This document shows, one piece after another, positions 1 through 6,847 of a DNA stretch of 32,517 nt. A model generated the notes under the pieces. That model had not been told where the DNA came from, did not search any database, and saw nothing but the letters and a program-made list of their open reading frames with translations. Made by a program: the position numbers and the translations under genes. The DNA comes from Clostridia bacterium. GTDB taxonomy: Bacteria; Bacillota; Clostridia; Christensenellales; Aristaeellaceae. Numbering within the stretch: the stretch's first letter is position 1; every line of letters begins with the position of its first letter. The stretch covers positions 1 to 32,517 of the forward strand of contig JAFTPN010000007.1 of assembly GCA_017463245.1 (NCBI GenBank), in the 5' to 3' direction.

Positions 1-17
1 CGCTATGATACTTTCCG

Positions 18-35
18 GACCGGTCAGACCGGTCA
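18..35. promoter_or_regulatory. Tandem GACCGGTCA palindromes, possible operator
   Basis: Two head-to-tail copies of GACCGGTCA, each holding the palindrome GACCGGTC, lie between a TATGAT box at 4-9 and the ribosome binding site of the first gene. If TATGAT is a -10 element, the repeats overlap the transcription start, a usual place for a repressor. The -35 region is outside the window, so the promoter call is inference. Confidence 0.35.
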
Positions 36-53
36 AGGAACGGAGGGTATCAT

Positions 54-356
54 ATGGAACACAAGTTTTGTCCGGGCTGTGAGAATCACTGTCCGCTGGA
101 TGCGCTGAAGTGCGGAAAGGGCCGCAACTTCTTCGGGGTCAGGGATGAATGTGAACACCGTCATGACCGTCCCCGGCGCAGCGCCCCCAGGGCGATCGAG
201 CTGATGATCCGCTGCGGGAAGTTCCTGCATCACGGCGTGCCTCAGGATGCGGATACCAGCGAATTGCTGAAAGCTCTGAATCCGGAAGAGATCTCCATGC
301 TGGAAAAGCTGCTGGAAAAATGCCTGCAGGTGTGGCAGACGGAGCAGAAGGCGTAA
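54..356 (+). CDS. Small Cys-rich conserved hypothetical protein
   Basis: A 100-residue protein with ribosome binding site GGAACGGAGGG a short way before the ATG. The N-terminus has four spaced cysteines (CPGC, then CP and CG, residues about 6-20) with nearby histidines, which suggests a small metal-binding knuckle. The C-terminal half, from about residue 60, is a charged helix (NPEEISMLEKLLEKCLQVW) of the sort used for dimerisation. There is no signal peptide or membrane segment. Short proteins with this CPGCxxHCPLDAL start occur in Clostridia, but I know of no assigned function. It is followed by a hairpin at 425-466 and lies convergent to iscU. Coding status is well supported; function is unknown. 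Confidence 0.7.
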   Translation: MEHKFCPGCENHCPLDALKCGKGRNFFGVRDECEHRHDRPRRSAPRAIELMIRCGKFLHHGVPQDADTSELLKALNPEEISMLEKLLEKCLQVWQTEQKA

Positions 357-424
357 GCGCCTGGAACGCAGTCGGTTTGAGCAAAAAGCTGAACATTTCT
401 CCCCGGACGGTGGACAATATGAAA

Positions 425-466
425 GACGCCTCCTGTTGCAGAATCAAAACTGCGACAGGAGGCGTT
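425..466. terminator. Hairpin between convergent genes
   Basis: A 17-base inverted repeat (arms 425-441 and 450-466, GACGCCTCCTGTTGCAG against CTGCGACAGGAGGCGTT) with an 8-base loop lies between the first gene and the end of iscU. The T-run after it is poor on both strands, but its place between convergent genes fits a shared terminator. Confidence 0.6.
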
Positions 467-510
467 ATGTTGCTATTTTGATATGGGAATATATAGTTTT
501 GTTTCCGGGG

Positions 511-945
511 TCATTCCGCGCTGCAATGCCCGCAGTGCTCGCAGTCCGGAAATGCACTGCGGTCGTAGGCAATGCCGTTCCTCTCATAGTAATCCTGCAG
601 CGCCTTCTTGATCGCTTCCTCGGCCAGCACGGAGCAGTGGAGCTTATGCGGCGGGAGCCCATTGAGCGCCTCGGCGACGGCCTTGTTGGTCAGCGCCATG
701 GCCTCGGAAACAGGCTTCCCCTTGATCAGCTCCGTCGCCATGGAGCTGGATGCGATGGCGCTTCCGCAGCCGAAGGTCTCGAACCGGACGTCCGTGATCA
801 CGTCTTCTTCGATCTTTAGATAGATTTTCATGATGTCGCCGCATTTGACATTGCCGACCTCGCCGATGCCGTCTGCATCCTCAATCACGCCGACATTGCG
901 CGGGTTGCGGAAATGATCCATGACCTTTTCGCTGTACAGTGCCAT
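511..945 (-). CDS. iscU: Fe-S cluster assembly scaffold IscU/NifU N-terminal type
   Basis: This 144-residue protein starts at the ATG of MALYSEKVMDHFRNPRNVG, a typical IscU start, preceded by GGAGTGAGG. It holds the three cluster-ligand cysteines in GNVKCGD, FGCGSAIASSS and KLHCSVLAEEA, with the expected Asp after the first. IscU receives sulfur from a cysteine desulfurase and builds [2Fe-2S]/[4Fe-4S] clusters for transfer to apo-proteins in the cytoplasm. The C-terminus adds CEHCGHC, an extension seen in clostridial members. The reading frame is open upstream into a decayed nifS, so the fused frame reaches 1503, but IscU itself looks intact. With the adjacent desulfurase broken, sulfur must come from another enzyme. 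Confidence 0.92.
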   Translation of the reverse strand: MALYSEKVMDHFRNPRNVGVIEDADGIGEVGNVKCGDIMKIYLKIEEDVITDVRFETFGCGSAIASSSMATELIKGKPVSEAMALTNKAVAEALNGLPPHKLHCSVLAEEAIKKALQDYYERNGIAYDRSAFPDCEHCGHCSAE

Positions 946-952
946 ATTAACC

Positions 953-1503
953 TCACTCCAGCATGAATGGTTTGGTCCCCCGTTTTCCATATCGCGCCAG
1001 ACGGGGGACATCCCCCGCAGCTGCGCCACAACTTCCCTGACTGCGCCGATGGTGTAGTCAACTTCCTCCTCGGTGGTGTCCTCCGACAGAGTCAGCCGCA
1101 GGGAGCCATGGGCGATCTCGTGGGGCCTTCCGATGGCCAGCAGCACATGGCTCGGATCAAGGGAGCCGGAGGAGGCGTACACGCCCCGGTCATCCAGCAG
1201 AAGCAGCAGGGATTCACCCTCGATCCCCTCGAAGCAGAAGTTCACATTGCCCGGGAGCCTGTGCACCGCGTCGCCGTTAAGCGCCGCATGGGGAATGGCC
1301 AAAAGTCCGGCGATCAGCCTGTCCCGCAGCGCCGATACCCTTGCGCTGGTAGAATCGATCCTTCCGCAGGCTTCCTCCAGCGCAGCCGCCATGCCCATGA
1401 TGGCGGGGATATTCTCCGTACCGGCCCGCCTTCCCCGCTCCTGTGCGCCGCCTTCGATCAGGCTGGTAAGGAACACGCCCCTGCGCATAAACCAATAAAA
1501 CAT
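953..1503 (-). pseudogene. nifS: Decayed cysteine desulfurase (NifS/IscS), C-terminal part only
   Basis: The frame gives RRGVFLTSLIEGGAQERGRR, GTENIPAIMG and SLDPSHVLLAIG, all hallmarks of the C-terminal half of NifS. About 220 N-terminal residues, including the PLP-binding lysine, are missing: homology starts abruptly near 1485 and AT-rich unrelated DNA follows. The active-site loop normally reads ASSGSACTSGSLDPSH. Here it reads ASSGSLDPSH, an in-frame loss of six residues that removes the catalytic cysteine. Near 985 the frame shifts away from a likely original ending (in another frame ...TKPFMLE then stop at 953-955), which is why it now runs into iscU. Truncation and loop loss are seen directly; the frameshift is inferred. 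It cannot act as a desulfurase. Confidence 0.85.
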
Positions 1504-1743
1504 GAAGAAGCTTCTGATAAAAATGTTATTGGATGCTTCTTACTATATGGTGTTATCAACTGGTTGGTAAAGCATATTGCCTTTGACAAAATGAGGCAAA
1601 GCACCATGTTCTGATTATGCGGATAGAAAATAGGAAAACACCCTTGACAAAACAGCGCGTCGGGGAGGGAGGCTTTTGGTTGCGTTTCTTGCTGCAATAT
1701 CAGACAAGCGACTGCTGAGAAATCAAGCATCGGCAGCGACGAA

Positions 1744-1792
1744 GGCTCCCTCCGGGAGGGAGCTGGCAGCCGCTTGCGGCTGACTGAGGGAG
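1744..1792. repeat. REP-like double-hairpin repeat
   Basis: GCTCCCT(45-51)/AGGGAGC(57-63) forms one hairpin and CAGCCGC/GCGGCTG (1767-1782) a second, followed by ACTGAGGGAG. The order (hairpin, CTG-C, hairpin, ACTGA-GAGG) matches the right half of the palindromic element at 31854-31990. Such units are scattered in many Clostridia genomes, often with flanking inverted halves. Confidence 0.6.
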
Positions 1793-1936
1793 AACGCGGG
1801 ACTGACACAACAATCAAGTGGCAAGGATGGGCATAGGCATCACCGCCACATCCAATATGTGTTAGCACCCCGTGCAGGGCTGTGGCCTATATATGGACTG
1901 GATGCTGCGGGAAGCATCAAACTCATAGGAATAAAA

Positions 1937-1963
1937 AGAACGGAGCCGCAGTAGCTCCGTTCT
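1937..1963 (-). terminator. Rho-independent terminator
   Basis: AGAACGGAGC/GCTCCGTTCT makes a perfect 10-base stem with a 7-base loop. Read on the minus strand it is followed by TTTTAT, just after the stop codon of the zinc-ribbon gene at 1970. Confidence 0.85.
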
Positions 1964-1969
1964 ATGTTT

Positions 1970-2368
1970 TTACTTACGCTGTGTGCCGCAGGATGTGCAG
2001 AAGCCCTTGCTGATAGGGTTTTTCTCTTTACAGTTAGAACAAGTCCAAGTGGGGCCGGAATAAACAGGCGAAGAGGTGCTTTGCGTGGCGACGGACGTAG
2101 TAGCGAACAAGCTGCTCGTAGTTGACGGAGTGTGGGGATTCGATTTGTTGTTCAAGGCGGTAAGCTGATCGATGATTTCGCCAAAGCCGTAGGTGAACAG
2201 GCTACCCAACCACGAACTTACTGCACCTGCTGCCAGTACGCCGAACCCTGGCCAAAAAGTTTCGGTGGAAACCCACAAAGCAATAGCTCCGATCACGCTG
2301 GCAATGATACCAATCCAGCACACAACCATGGCAAGTCCCTTAATTTTTCCACCGATGTTGTCAAACAT
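1970..2368 (-). CDS. Two-TM protein with C-terminal zinc ribbon, function unknown
   Basis: A 132-residue protein starting at an ATG with a strong AAAGGAGG site. Residues about 10-33 (LAMVVCWIGIIASVIGAIAL) and 38-60 are membrane segments. A Ser/Thr-rich linker follows, then a C-terminal zinc ribbon (CSNC about residue 110, CTSCG near the end). Such proteins anchor a cytoplasmic zinc finger at the membrane; no substrate is known. A good promoter (2422-2450) and a terminator (1937-1963) frame it as a single-gene unit. It is divergent from the RHH gene at 2465, with a palindrome between them, so that regulator may control it. Lower GC than its surroundings hints at an accessory origin. Confidence 0.8.
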   Translation of the reverse strand: MFDNIGGKIKGLAMVVCWIGIIASVIGAIALWVSTETFWPGFGVLAAGAVSSWLGSLFTYGFGEIIDQLTALNNKSNPHTPSTTSSLFATTSVATQSTSSPVYSGPTWTCSNCKEKNPISKGFCTSCGTQRK

Positions 2369-2386
2369 AGAAAAACCTCCTTTTGT

Positions 2387-2414
2387 ATTCTATTTTGGAT
2401 ATCCATTTTAGAAT
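2387..2414. promoter_or_regulatory. 28-bp palindrome between RHH gene and divergent membrane gene
   Basis: ATTCTA-TTT-TGGATATCCA-TTT-TAGAAT: outer arms and central TGGATATCCA are perfectly symmetric around 2400/2401. A further inverted pair, TGTATTCT at 2384 and AGAATACA at 2435-2442, shares the ATTCT core. It lies just downstream of the minus-strand promoter and upstream of the RHH start, as expected for an operator of the RHH protein. Confidence 0.5.
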
Positions 2415-2421
2415 ATATCTA

Positions 2422-2450
2422 ATAATATCAAAAAAGAATACAATAGTCAA
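2422..2450 (-). promoter_or_regulatory. Sigma-A type promoter for the zinc-ribbon gene
   Basis: On the minus strand TTGACT, a 17-base spacer and TATTAT, in an AT-rich stretch. Transcription would start near 2415, at the edge of the palindrome. Confidence 0.65.
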
Positions 2451-2464
2451 GGGGGTGATGCCAA

Positions 2465-2641
2465 ATGGCAAAGTTTATTGTAAAGAAGCCGGAAAAAGAA
2501 GTGATCTCCATGCGCATTTCTTCCGATGTGCTGGAGCAGCTGGACGGCATGGCTGCACAAGCTGGCATCAGCCGCAATGAGTTAATCAATCAGATGATCG
2601 CTTTTGCATTGGAACACATGGAAGAGGACAACGATAACTGA
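2465..2641 (+). CDS. Ribbon-helix-helix (CopG/Arc-like) small DNA-binding protein
   Basis: A 58-residue protein, MAKFIVKKPEKEV..., with GGGGGTGATG ahead of the ATG. EKEVISMRISSDVLEQLDGM supplies the strand and first helix of an RHH fold, and AGISRNELINQMIAFALEHM the turn and second helix; SRNELIN is a typical turn motif. RHH dimers insert their paired strands into the major groove of palindromic operators. The gene lies divergent from a membrane zinc-ribbon gene and next to a 28-bp palindrome, so autoregulation is plausible. No toxin gene follows; a terminator is immediately downstream, so this is not an obvious toxin-antitoxin pair. Confidence 0.8.
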   Translation: MAKFIVKKPEKEVISMRISSDVLEQLDGMAAQAGISRNELINQMIAFALEHMEEDNDN

Positions 2642-2684
2642 CCGTCATATGCAAGAAGAACTTGCGTATGGCGGTTTTTGTTTT
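2641..2684 (+). terminator. Rho-independent terminator after RHH gene
   Basis: ACCGTCATATGCAAG pairs with CTTGCGTATGGCGGT (two G-U type pairs) around a 5-base loop and is followed by TTTTGTTTT. It starts right at the stop codon. Confidence 0.85.
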
Positions 2685-2758
2685 GCTGTCAGGGTGCTGC
2701 CCTTTGCTATGCGCCCCTTCGGCTAAGACTTGGCAAAGAAGGACGGGGAAAAGTTGAA

Positions 2759-2788
2759 TTGACAGGGTGGGGACGATATAGTTATGAT
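2759..2788 (+). promoter_or_regulatory. Sigma-A type promoter for permease and Ca2+-ATPase
   Basis: TTGACA at 2759-2764, an 18-base spacer and TATGAT at 2783-2788. It lies 60 bases ahead of the permease start and is the best match to consensus in this part of the window. Confidence 0.75.
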
Positions 2789-2848
2789 GTGTAGATTTTG
2801 GCATATGCGCCCCGCCTGGCGCGTGTGTAAAGAAAGGATGGTCTTTCC

Positions 2849-4123
2849 ATGCTTCCCGCACTGATTTTGTTTGCTGCCACCTATGTTTTCATGCTGGTGT
2901 TCAGCAAATATCGTCCCTATATCGCGCTGGGTTCCGCGCTGATCTTCATCTTCACGGGGATGCTGCCCGTGAATGAGATCATCCCCAACATCGACCTGAA
3001 TGTGCTGCTCATGATCGCCGGCACCATGGGTCTGGTGGCGCTGTTTATCGAGAGCCGCATGCCCGAGCTGCTGGCCGACCTGGTGATGGAGAAGGTGCCC
3101 AACGTGCAATGGGCCGCCGTGGCGCTGGCGCTGTTCGCCGGTGTGATCTCCGCCTTTGTGGACAATGTGGCCACCGTGCTGATGGTGGCGCCCGTGGCGC
3201 TGGAGATCTGCAAGAAGCTCAAGACCAACCCGGTGCCGTTTATCATCGGCATTGCGGTTTCCTCCAACCTGCAGGGCGCGGCTACGCTGGTGGGCGATAC
3301 CACGGCCATTATGCTGGGTTCTGCCCTGGATATGAGCTTTATGGATTTCTTCTTCTATAAGGGCAAGCCCAGCATGTTCTTTGCGGTGGAGCTGGGCGCG
3401 GTGCTGAGCGCGCTGATCCTGTACTGGATCTTCCGCAAGGAGAAGGGGCGCATTGAGAAGAACAACCAGCGCACCAAGGTGACTGACTATGTGCCCACCG
3501 TGCTGCTGGGCGGCGCCATCGTGCTGCTGATCCTGGCCTCCTTCCTGCCGGAGAAGCCCGCCATTACCAACGGCCTCATCTGCTGCGGCCTGCTGGTGAT
3601 TGGCCTGATCTACAACTATGGCAAAAAGAAGAACCTCTCCGCCATCGTTGAGCCGCTGAAGGGCATCGACTTCGAGACCATCGGCCTCTTGCTGGGTCTG
3701 TTCCTGATGATCGGCGGCATCTCCGCCCAGGGCGTGATCAAGGCCGCGGCTGACCTGCTGGCTCAGCTGGGCGGCGGCAATGTGTTTGTGCTGTACACCG
3801 TGGTGGTGTGGGCGTCCGTGCTGATCTCCGCTTTCATCGACAACATCCCCTATGTGGCCACCATGATCCCCGTGATCGCCTCCCTGGCCGCCACCCTGGG
3901 TGTGGATCCAACGCCCCTGTACTTTGGCCTGCTCTCCGGCGCTACCCTGGGCGGCAACTGCACGCCCATCGGCGCCTCGGCCAACATCACGGGTATCGGC
4001 ATCCTGCGCAAGGCCGGCCATGAGGTGAAGAACAGCGACTTCTTCAAGATCGGCATTCCCTTCACCCTGGCGGCTATCATTCCTGCCTATGTATACATTT
4101 GGCTGATTTACGGCATTCACTAA
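2849..4123 (+). CDS. ArsB/NhaD-like ion permease (IT superfamily)
   Basis: A 424-residue, about 11-TM inner-membrane protein with GAAAGGA before the ATG. It has the duplicated hairpin motifs of the arsenite/Na+:H+/dicarboxylate superfamily: AFVDNVATVLMVAPV with NLQGAATLVGDTTA in the first half, AFIDNIPYVATMIPV with GATLGGNCTPIGASANI in the second. Family members move arsenite, Na+/H+ or organic anions; the sequence does not tell which. No arsR or arsA is nearby. It lies 18 bases before a Ca2+-ATPase and shares its promoter, suggesting a role in ion balance rather than arsenic resistance. Family placement is firm, substrate open. Confidence 0.88.
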   Translation: MLPALILFAATYVFMLVFSKYRPYIALGSALIFIFTGMLPVNEIIPNIDLNVLLMIAGTMGLVALFIESRMPELLADLVMEKVPNVQWAAVALALFAGVISAFVDNVATVLMVAPVALEICKKLKTNPVPFIIGIAVSSNLQGAATLVGDTTAIMLGSALDMSFMDFFFYKGKPSMFFAVELGAVLSALILYWIFRKEKGRIEKNNQRTKVTDYVPTVLLGGAIVLLILASFLPEKPAITNGLICCGLLVIGLIYNYGKKKNLSAIVEPLKGIDFETIGLLLGLFLMIGGISAQGVIKAAADLLAQLGGGNVFVLYTVVVWASVLISAFIDNIPYVATMIPVIASLAATLGVDPTPLYFGLLSGATLGGNCTPIGASANITGIGILRKAGHEVKNSDFFKIGIPFTLAAIIPAYVYIWLIYGIH

Positions 4124-4141
4124 TACAAAGGAGGGGTTACC

Positions 4142-6775
4142 ATGAAACACTATTGCGAGGACGCGGCAAGCGTCATCCAGCATGTTCAGTCCACGGCGGA
4201 AGGCCTGACCGCCCAGGAGGCGGAGAAGCGCCTGGCCGCCAATGGCAAGAACAAGCTGGCCGAGGGCAAGAAGGACTCCCTGCTCAAGCGCTTTGTTGAC
4301 CAGCTGATGGATCCCATGATCCTCATCCTGCTGGCGGCAGCGGCCATCAGCGGCGTGCTGGCCGTGGTGGAGGGCGAGAGCTTTACCGACGTGATCATCA
4401 TTCTGGCGGTGGTCATTGTGAACGCCGTGCTGGGCGTGTATCAGGAGAGCAAGGCCGAGAAGGCCATCGAAGCTCTGCAGGAAATGTCTGCTGCCACCTC
4501 CCGCGTGCTGCGCGATGGCAAGATCGTTACCGTGCACAGCGAGGACCTGGTGGTGGGCGACGTGGTGCTGCTGGAGGCTGGCGACGCTGTGCCTGCCGAC
4601 GGCCGCCTGATCGAGAACGCCTCCCTGAAGATCGAGGAAGCGGCGCTGACCGGCGAATCCGTGCCCGTGACCAAGTTTGTTGACCTGATCAACCTGAAAG
4701 AGGACGCCAAGGACATCCCCCTGGGCGACCGCAAGAACATGGTGTACATGGGCTCCACCGTGGTGTATGGCCGCGGCAAGGCGGTGATCACCGCCACCGG
4801 CATGGACACCGAGATGGGCAAGATCGCCGATGCGCTGGCCAATGCCGAGGAAGGGCAGACTCCCCTGCAGATGAAGCTCAGCCAGCTGTCCAAGATCCTG
4901 ACCTGGCTGGTGCTGGGCATTTGCGCCGTGATCTTTGTGGTGCAGATGCTGCGTGCTGGCGGCTTGAACTTCGAGAGCGTGCTGAATTCCTTCATGGTGG
5001 CCGTGTCCCTGGCCGTGGCTGCCATTCCTGAGGGTCTGGCTGCGGTGGTGACCGTGGTGCTGTCCATCGGCGTGACGAATATGTCCAAGCGCAGCGCCAT
5101 CATCCGCCGTCTGACTGCCGTGGAGACCCTGGGCTGCGCTCAGATCATCTGCTCAGACAAGACCGGCACCCTGACCCAGAACAAGATGACCGTGGTGGAC
5201 TCCTTCTGCGACGATGAAGCCTACCTGGCCAAGGCCATGGCGCTGTGCTGCGATGCCGAGCTGGCCGACGATGGCTCCATCACCGGCGAACCCACCGAGG
5301 CGGCGCTGGTCAACTGGGCTGCCAAGCTGAACCTGCCCAAGTATGACCTGAAAAAGCAGTTCCCCCGCTCCGGCGAGGCGCCCTTCGATTCCGGCCGCAA
5401 GATGATGTCCACCGTGCATCACGACGGCGCTGGCTTCACCCAGTACACCAAGGGTGCGCCGGACGTGGTGCTTGACCTGTGCGCCACCCGCATGAAGGAC
5501 GGCCAGATCGTCCCCATGACCGACGCCGACCGCCAGGAAATTCTGGCTGCCAACAAGCGCATGGCCGACAAGGCGCTGCGCGTGCTGGCCTGCGCCCAGC
5601 GTGTGTACACCGCCGAGCCTGCCTCCTACGAGGCCGAGGATCTGGAAAAAGAGCTGTGCTTCGTTGGCCTTTCCGGCATGATCGACCCCGTGCGCCCCGA
5701 GGTGAAGGCTGCCATTGAGCAGTGCAACCAGTCCGGCATCACCGCCATCATGATCACCGGCGACCATGTGGATACCGCCGTGGCCATCGCCAAGGAGCTG
5801 GGCATCCTCACCGGCGGCAAGCGTGCCATTACCGGTGCGCAGCTCAATGAAATGAGCGACGAAGAATTCGCCAAGGAAATGAAGAACATCGGCGTGTACG
5901 CCCGCGTGCAGCCCGAGCACAAGACCCGCATCGTCAACGCCTGGCGCGAGGCTGGCTACATCACTGCCATGACCGGCGACGGCGTGAACGACGCTCCCTC
6001 CATCAAGTCTGCCGATATCGGCGTGGGCATGGGCATCACCGGCACCGACGTGACCAAGAACGTGGCCGACATGGTGCTGACCGACGATAACTTTGCCACC
6101 ATCGTGGGCGCAGTTGAAGAAGGCCGCCGCATTTACGATAACATCCGCAAGGCCATCCAGTTCCTGCTGGGTTCCAACATGAGCGAGGTCATCGGCATCT
6201 TCGCCGCGACCCTCATGGGCTTCACCATTCTGGAGCCGGTGCATCTGCTGTGGATCAACCTGGTGACCGACTGCTTCCCCGCCCTGGCGCTGGGCATGGA
6301 AAAGGCCGAGCCTGACATCATGCAGCGCAAGCCCCGCAAGGCCAAGGCCGGCATCTTCTCCGGCGGCATGGGCATCGACATTGCTTATCAGGGTCTGATG
6401 GTCTCCGTGCTGGTGCTGGCCAGCTACTTTGTTGGTCACTTCATGGAGAGCGGCGTGTGGGAGATCGCCAACAGTCCCGATGGCACCACCATGGCGTTCC
6501 TCACCATGTCCATGGCTGAAATTTTCCACTCCTTCAACATGCGTTCCCAGCGCGGCAGCATCTTCAAGCTGCCCGGCCAGAACAAGTTCCTGCTGGGCGC
6601 CAGCCTTGCTGCGCTGATCGCCACCACCCTGGTGTGCGAGGTGCCCGCCATTGCCGGTGCCTTCGGCTTCACCACGGTGAGCCTGGCTGAGTATGTGATC
6701 GCCCTGGCGCTGGGTGCGCTGGTGATCCCGATCGTGGAGATCGTGAAGCTGGTGCAGCGCAAAATGGCCAAATAA
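4142..6775 (+). CDS. P-type calcium-transporting ATPase (P2A/P2B class)
   Basis: An 877-residue cation pump with AAAGGAGGGG before the ATG, the usual length for bacterial SERCA/PMCA-like ATPases. Visible motifs: TGES in the actuator domain, IPEGLAAVVTVVLSIG in TM4 (the PEGL calcium-site motif), the phosphorylated Asp in CSDKTGTLTQNKM, KGAPDVV in the nucleotide domain, MITGDH and TGDGVNDAPS at the hinge, and NLVTDCFPALALGMEK in TM6. It couples ATP hydrolysis to Ca2+ export from the cytoplasm. It follows the ArsB/NhaD-like permease by 18 bases and is closed by a terminator, so the two form an operon. Assignment to the calcium class rests on the TM4 and TM6 motifs; Mn2+ transport is also possible. 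Confidence 0.95.
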   Translation: MKHYCEDAASVIQHVQSTAEGLTAQEAEKRLAANGKNKLAEGKKDSLLKRFVDQLMDPMILILLAAAAISGVLAVVEGESFTDVIIILAVVIVNAVLGVYQESKAEKAIEALQEMSAATSRVLRDGKIVTVHSEDLVVGDVVLLEAGDAVPADGRLIENASLKIEEAALTGESVPVTKFVDLINLKEDAKDIPLGDRKNMVYMGSTVVYGRGKAVITATGMDTEMGKIADALANAEEGQTPLQMKLSQLSKILTWLVLGICAVIFVVQMLRAGGLNFESVLNSFMVAVSLAVAAIPEGLAAVVTVVLSIGVTNMSKRSAIIRRLTAVETLGCAQIICSDKTGTLTQNKMTVVDSFCDDEAYLAKAMALCCDAELADDGSITGEPTEAALVNWAAKLNLPKYDLKKQFPRSGEAPFDSGRKMMSTVHHDGAGFTQYTKGAPDVVLDLCATRMKDGQIVPMTDADRQEILAANKRMADKALRVLACAQRVYTAEPASYEAEDLEKELCFVGLSGMIDPVRPEVKAAIEQCNQSGITAIMITGDHVDTAVAIAKELGILTGGKRAITGAQLNEMSDEEFAKEMKNIGVYARVQPEHKTRIVNAWREAGYITAMTGDGVNDAPSIKSADIGVGMGITGTDVTKNVADMVLTDDNFATIVGAVEEGRRIYDNIRKAIQFLLGSNMSEVIGIFAATLMGFTILEPVHLLWINLVTDCFPALALGMEKAEPDIMQRKPRKAKAGIFSGGMGIDIAYQGLMVSVLVLASYFVGHFMESGVWEIANSPDGTTMAFLTMSMAEIFHSFNMRSQRGSIFKLPGQNKFLLGASLAALIATTLVCEVPAIAGAFGFTTVSLAEYVIALALGALVIPIVEIVKLVQRKMAK

Positions 6776-6786
6776 AGTATTACACA

Positions 6787-6816
6787 GAAGCACTCGCTTC
6801 GGCGGGTGCTTCTTTT
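6787..6816 (+). terminator. Rho-independent terminator after Ca2+-ATPase
   Basis: GAAGCACTCGC/GCGGGTGCTTC with a TTCG tetraloop and TTTT. It separates the ATPase from the phosphate transporter, whose ribosome binding site follows 20 bases on. Confidence 0.9.
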
Positions 6817-6847
6817 CGAGAATACTGATACAAAAGGAGTATCACTT

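Larger units (their letters stand above)
1504..1969. other. Gene-free stretch with a repeat and decayed DNA
   Basis: No reading frame here resembles a protein. The part next to nifS (1504-1640) is AT-rich and has two TTGACA words near 1583 and 1644 without convincing -10 boxes. A REP-like repeat sits at 1744-1792 and a terminator at 1937-1963. The stretch probably records the deletion or insertion that removed the nifS 5' half. Confidence 0.5.

Noticed and set aside
361-478. Helix-turn-helix-like peptide LSKKLNISPRTVDNMKD after the first gene
   Set aside because: It has no start codon and ends within the terminator hairpin; too short to call a relic.
2465-2641. RHH gene as antitoxin
   Set aside because: No toxin gene adjoins it on the same strand; a terminator follows at once and the partner is divergent and membrane-bound.
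2849-4123. Arsenic resistance operon
   Set aside because: No arsR, arsC or arsA nearby; the neighbour is a calcium pump, so only the family is assigned.
2723-4537. 604-codon open frame opposite the permease and ATPase
   Set aside because: His/Gln/Gly-rich translation antisense to two genes with clear motifs; a GC-rich codon-bias shadow. The same holds for long frames opposite 5153-6793, 6842-8485, 13801-15159, 19487-21502 and 28118-29653.
6806-6847. Longer start for the Na+/phosphate carrier
   Set aside because: It would begin inside the terminator of the ATPase and lacks a ribosome site; ATG 6848 has AAAAGGAG.
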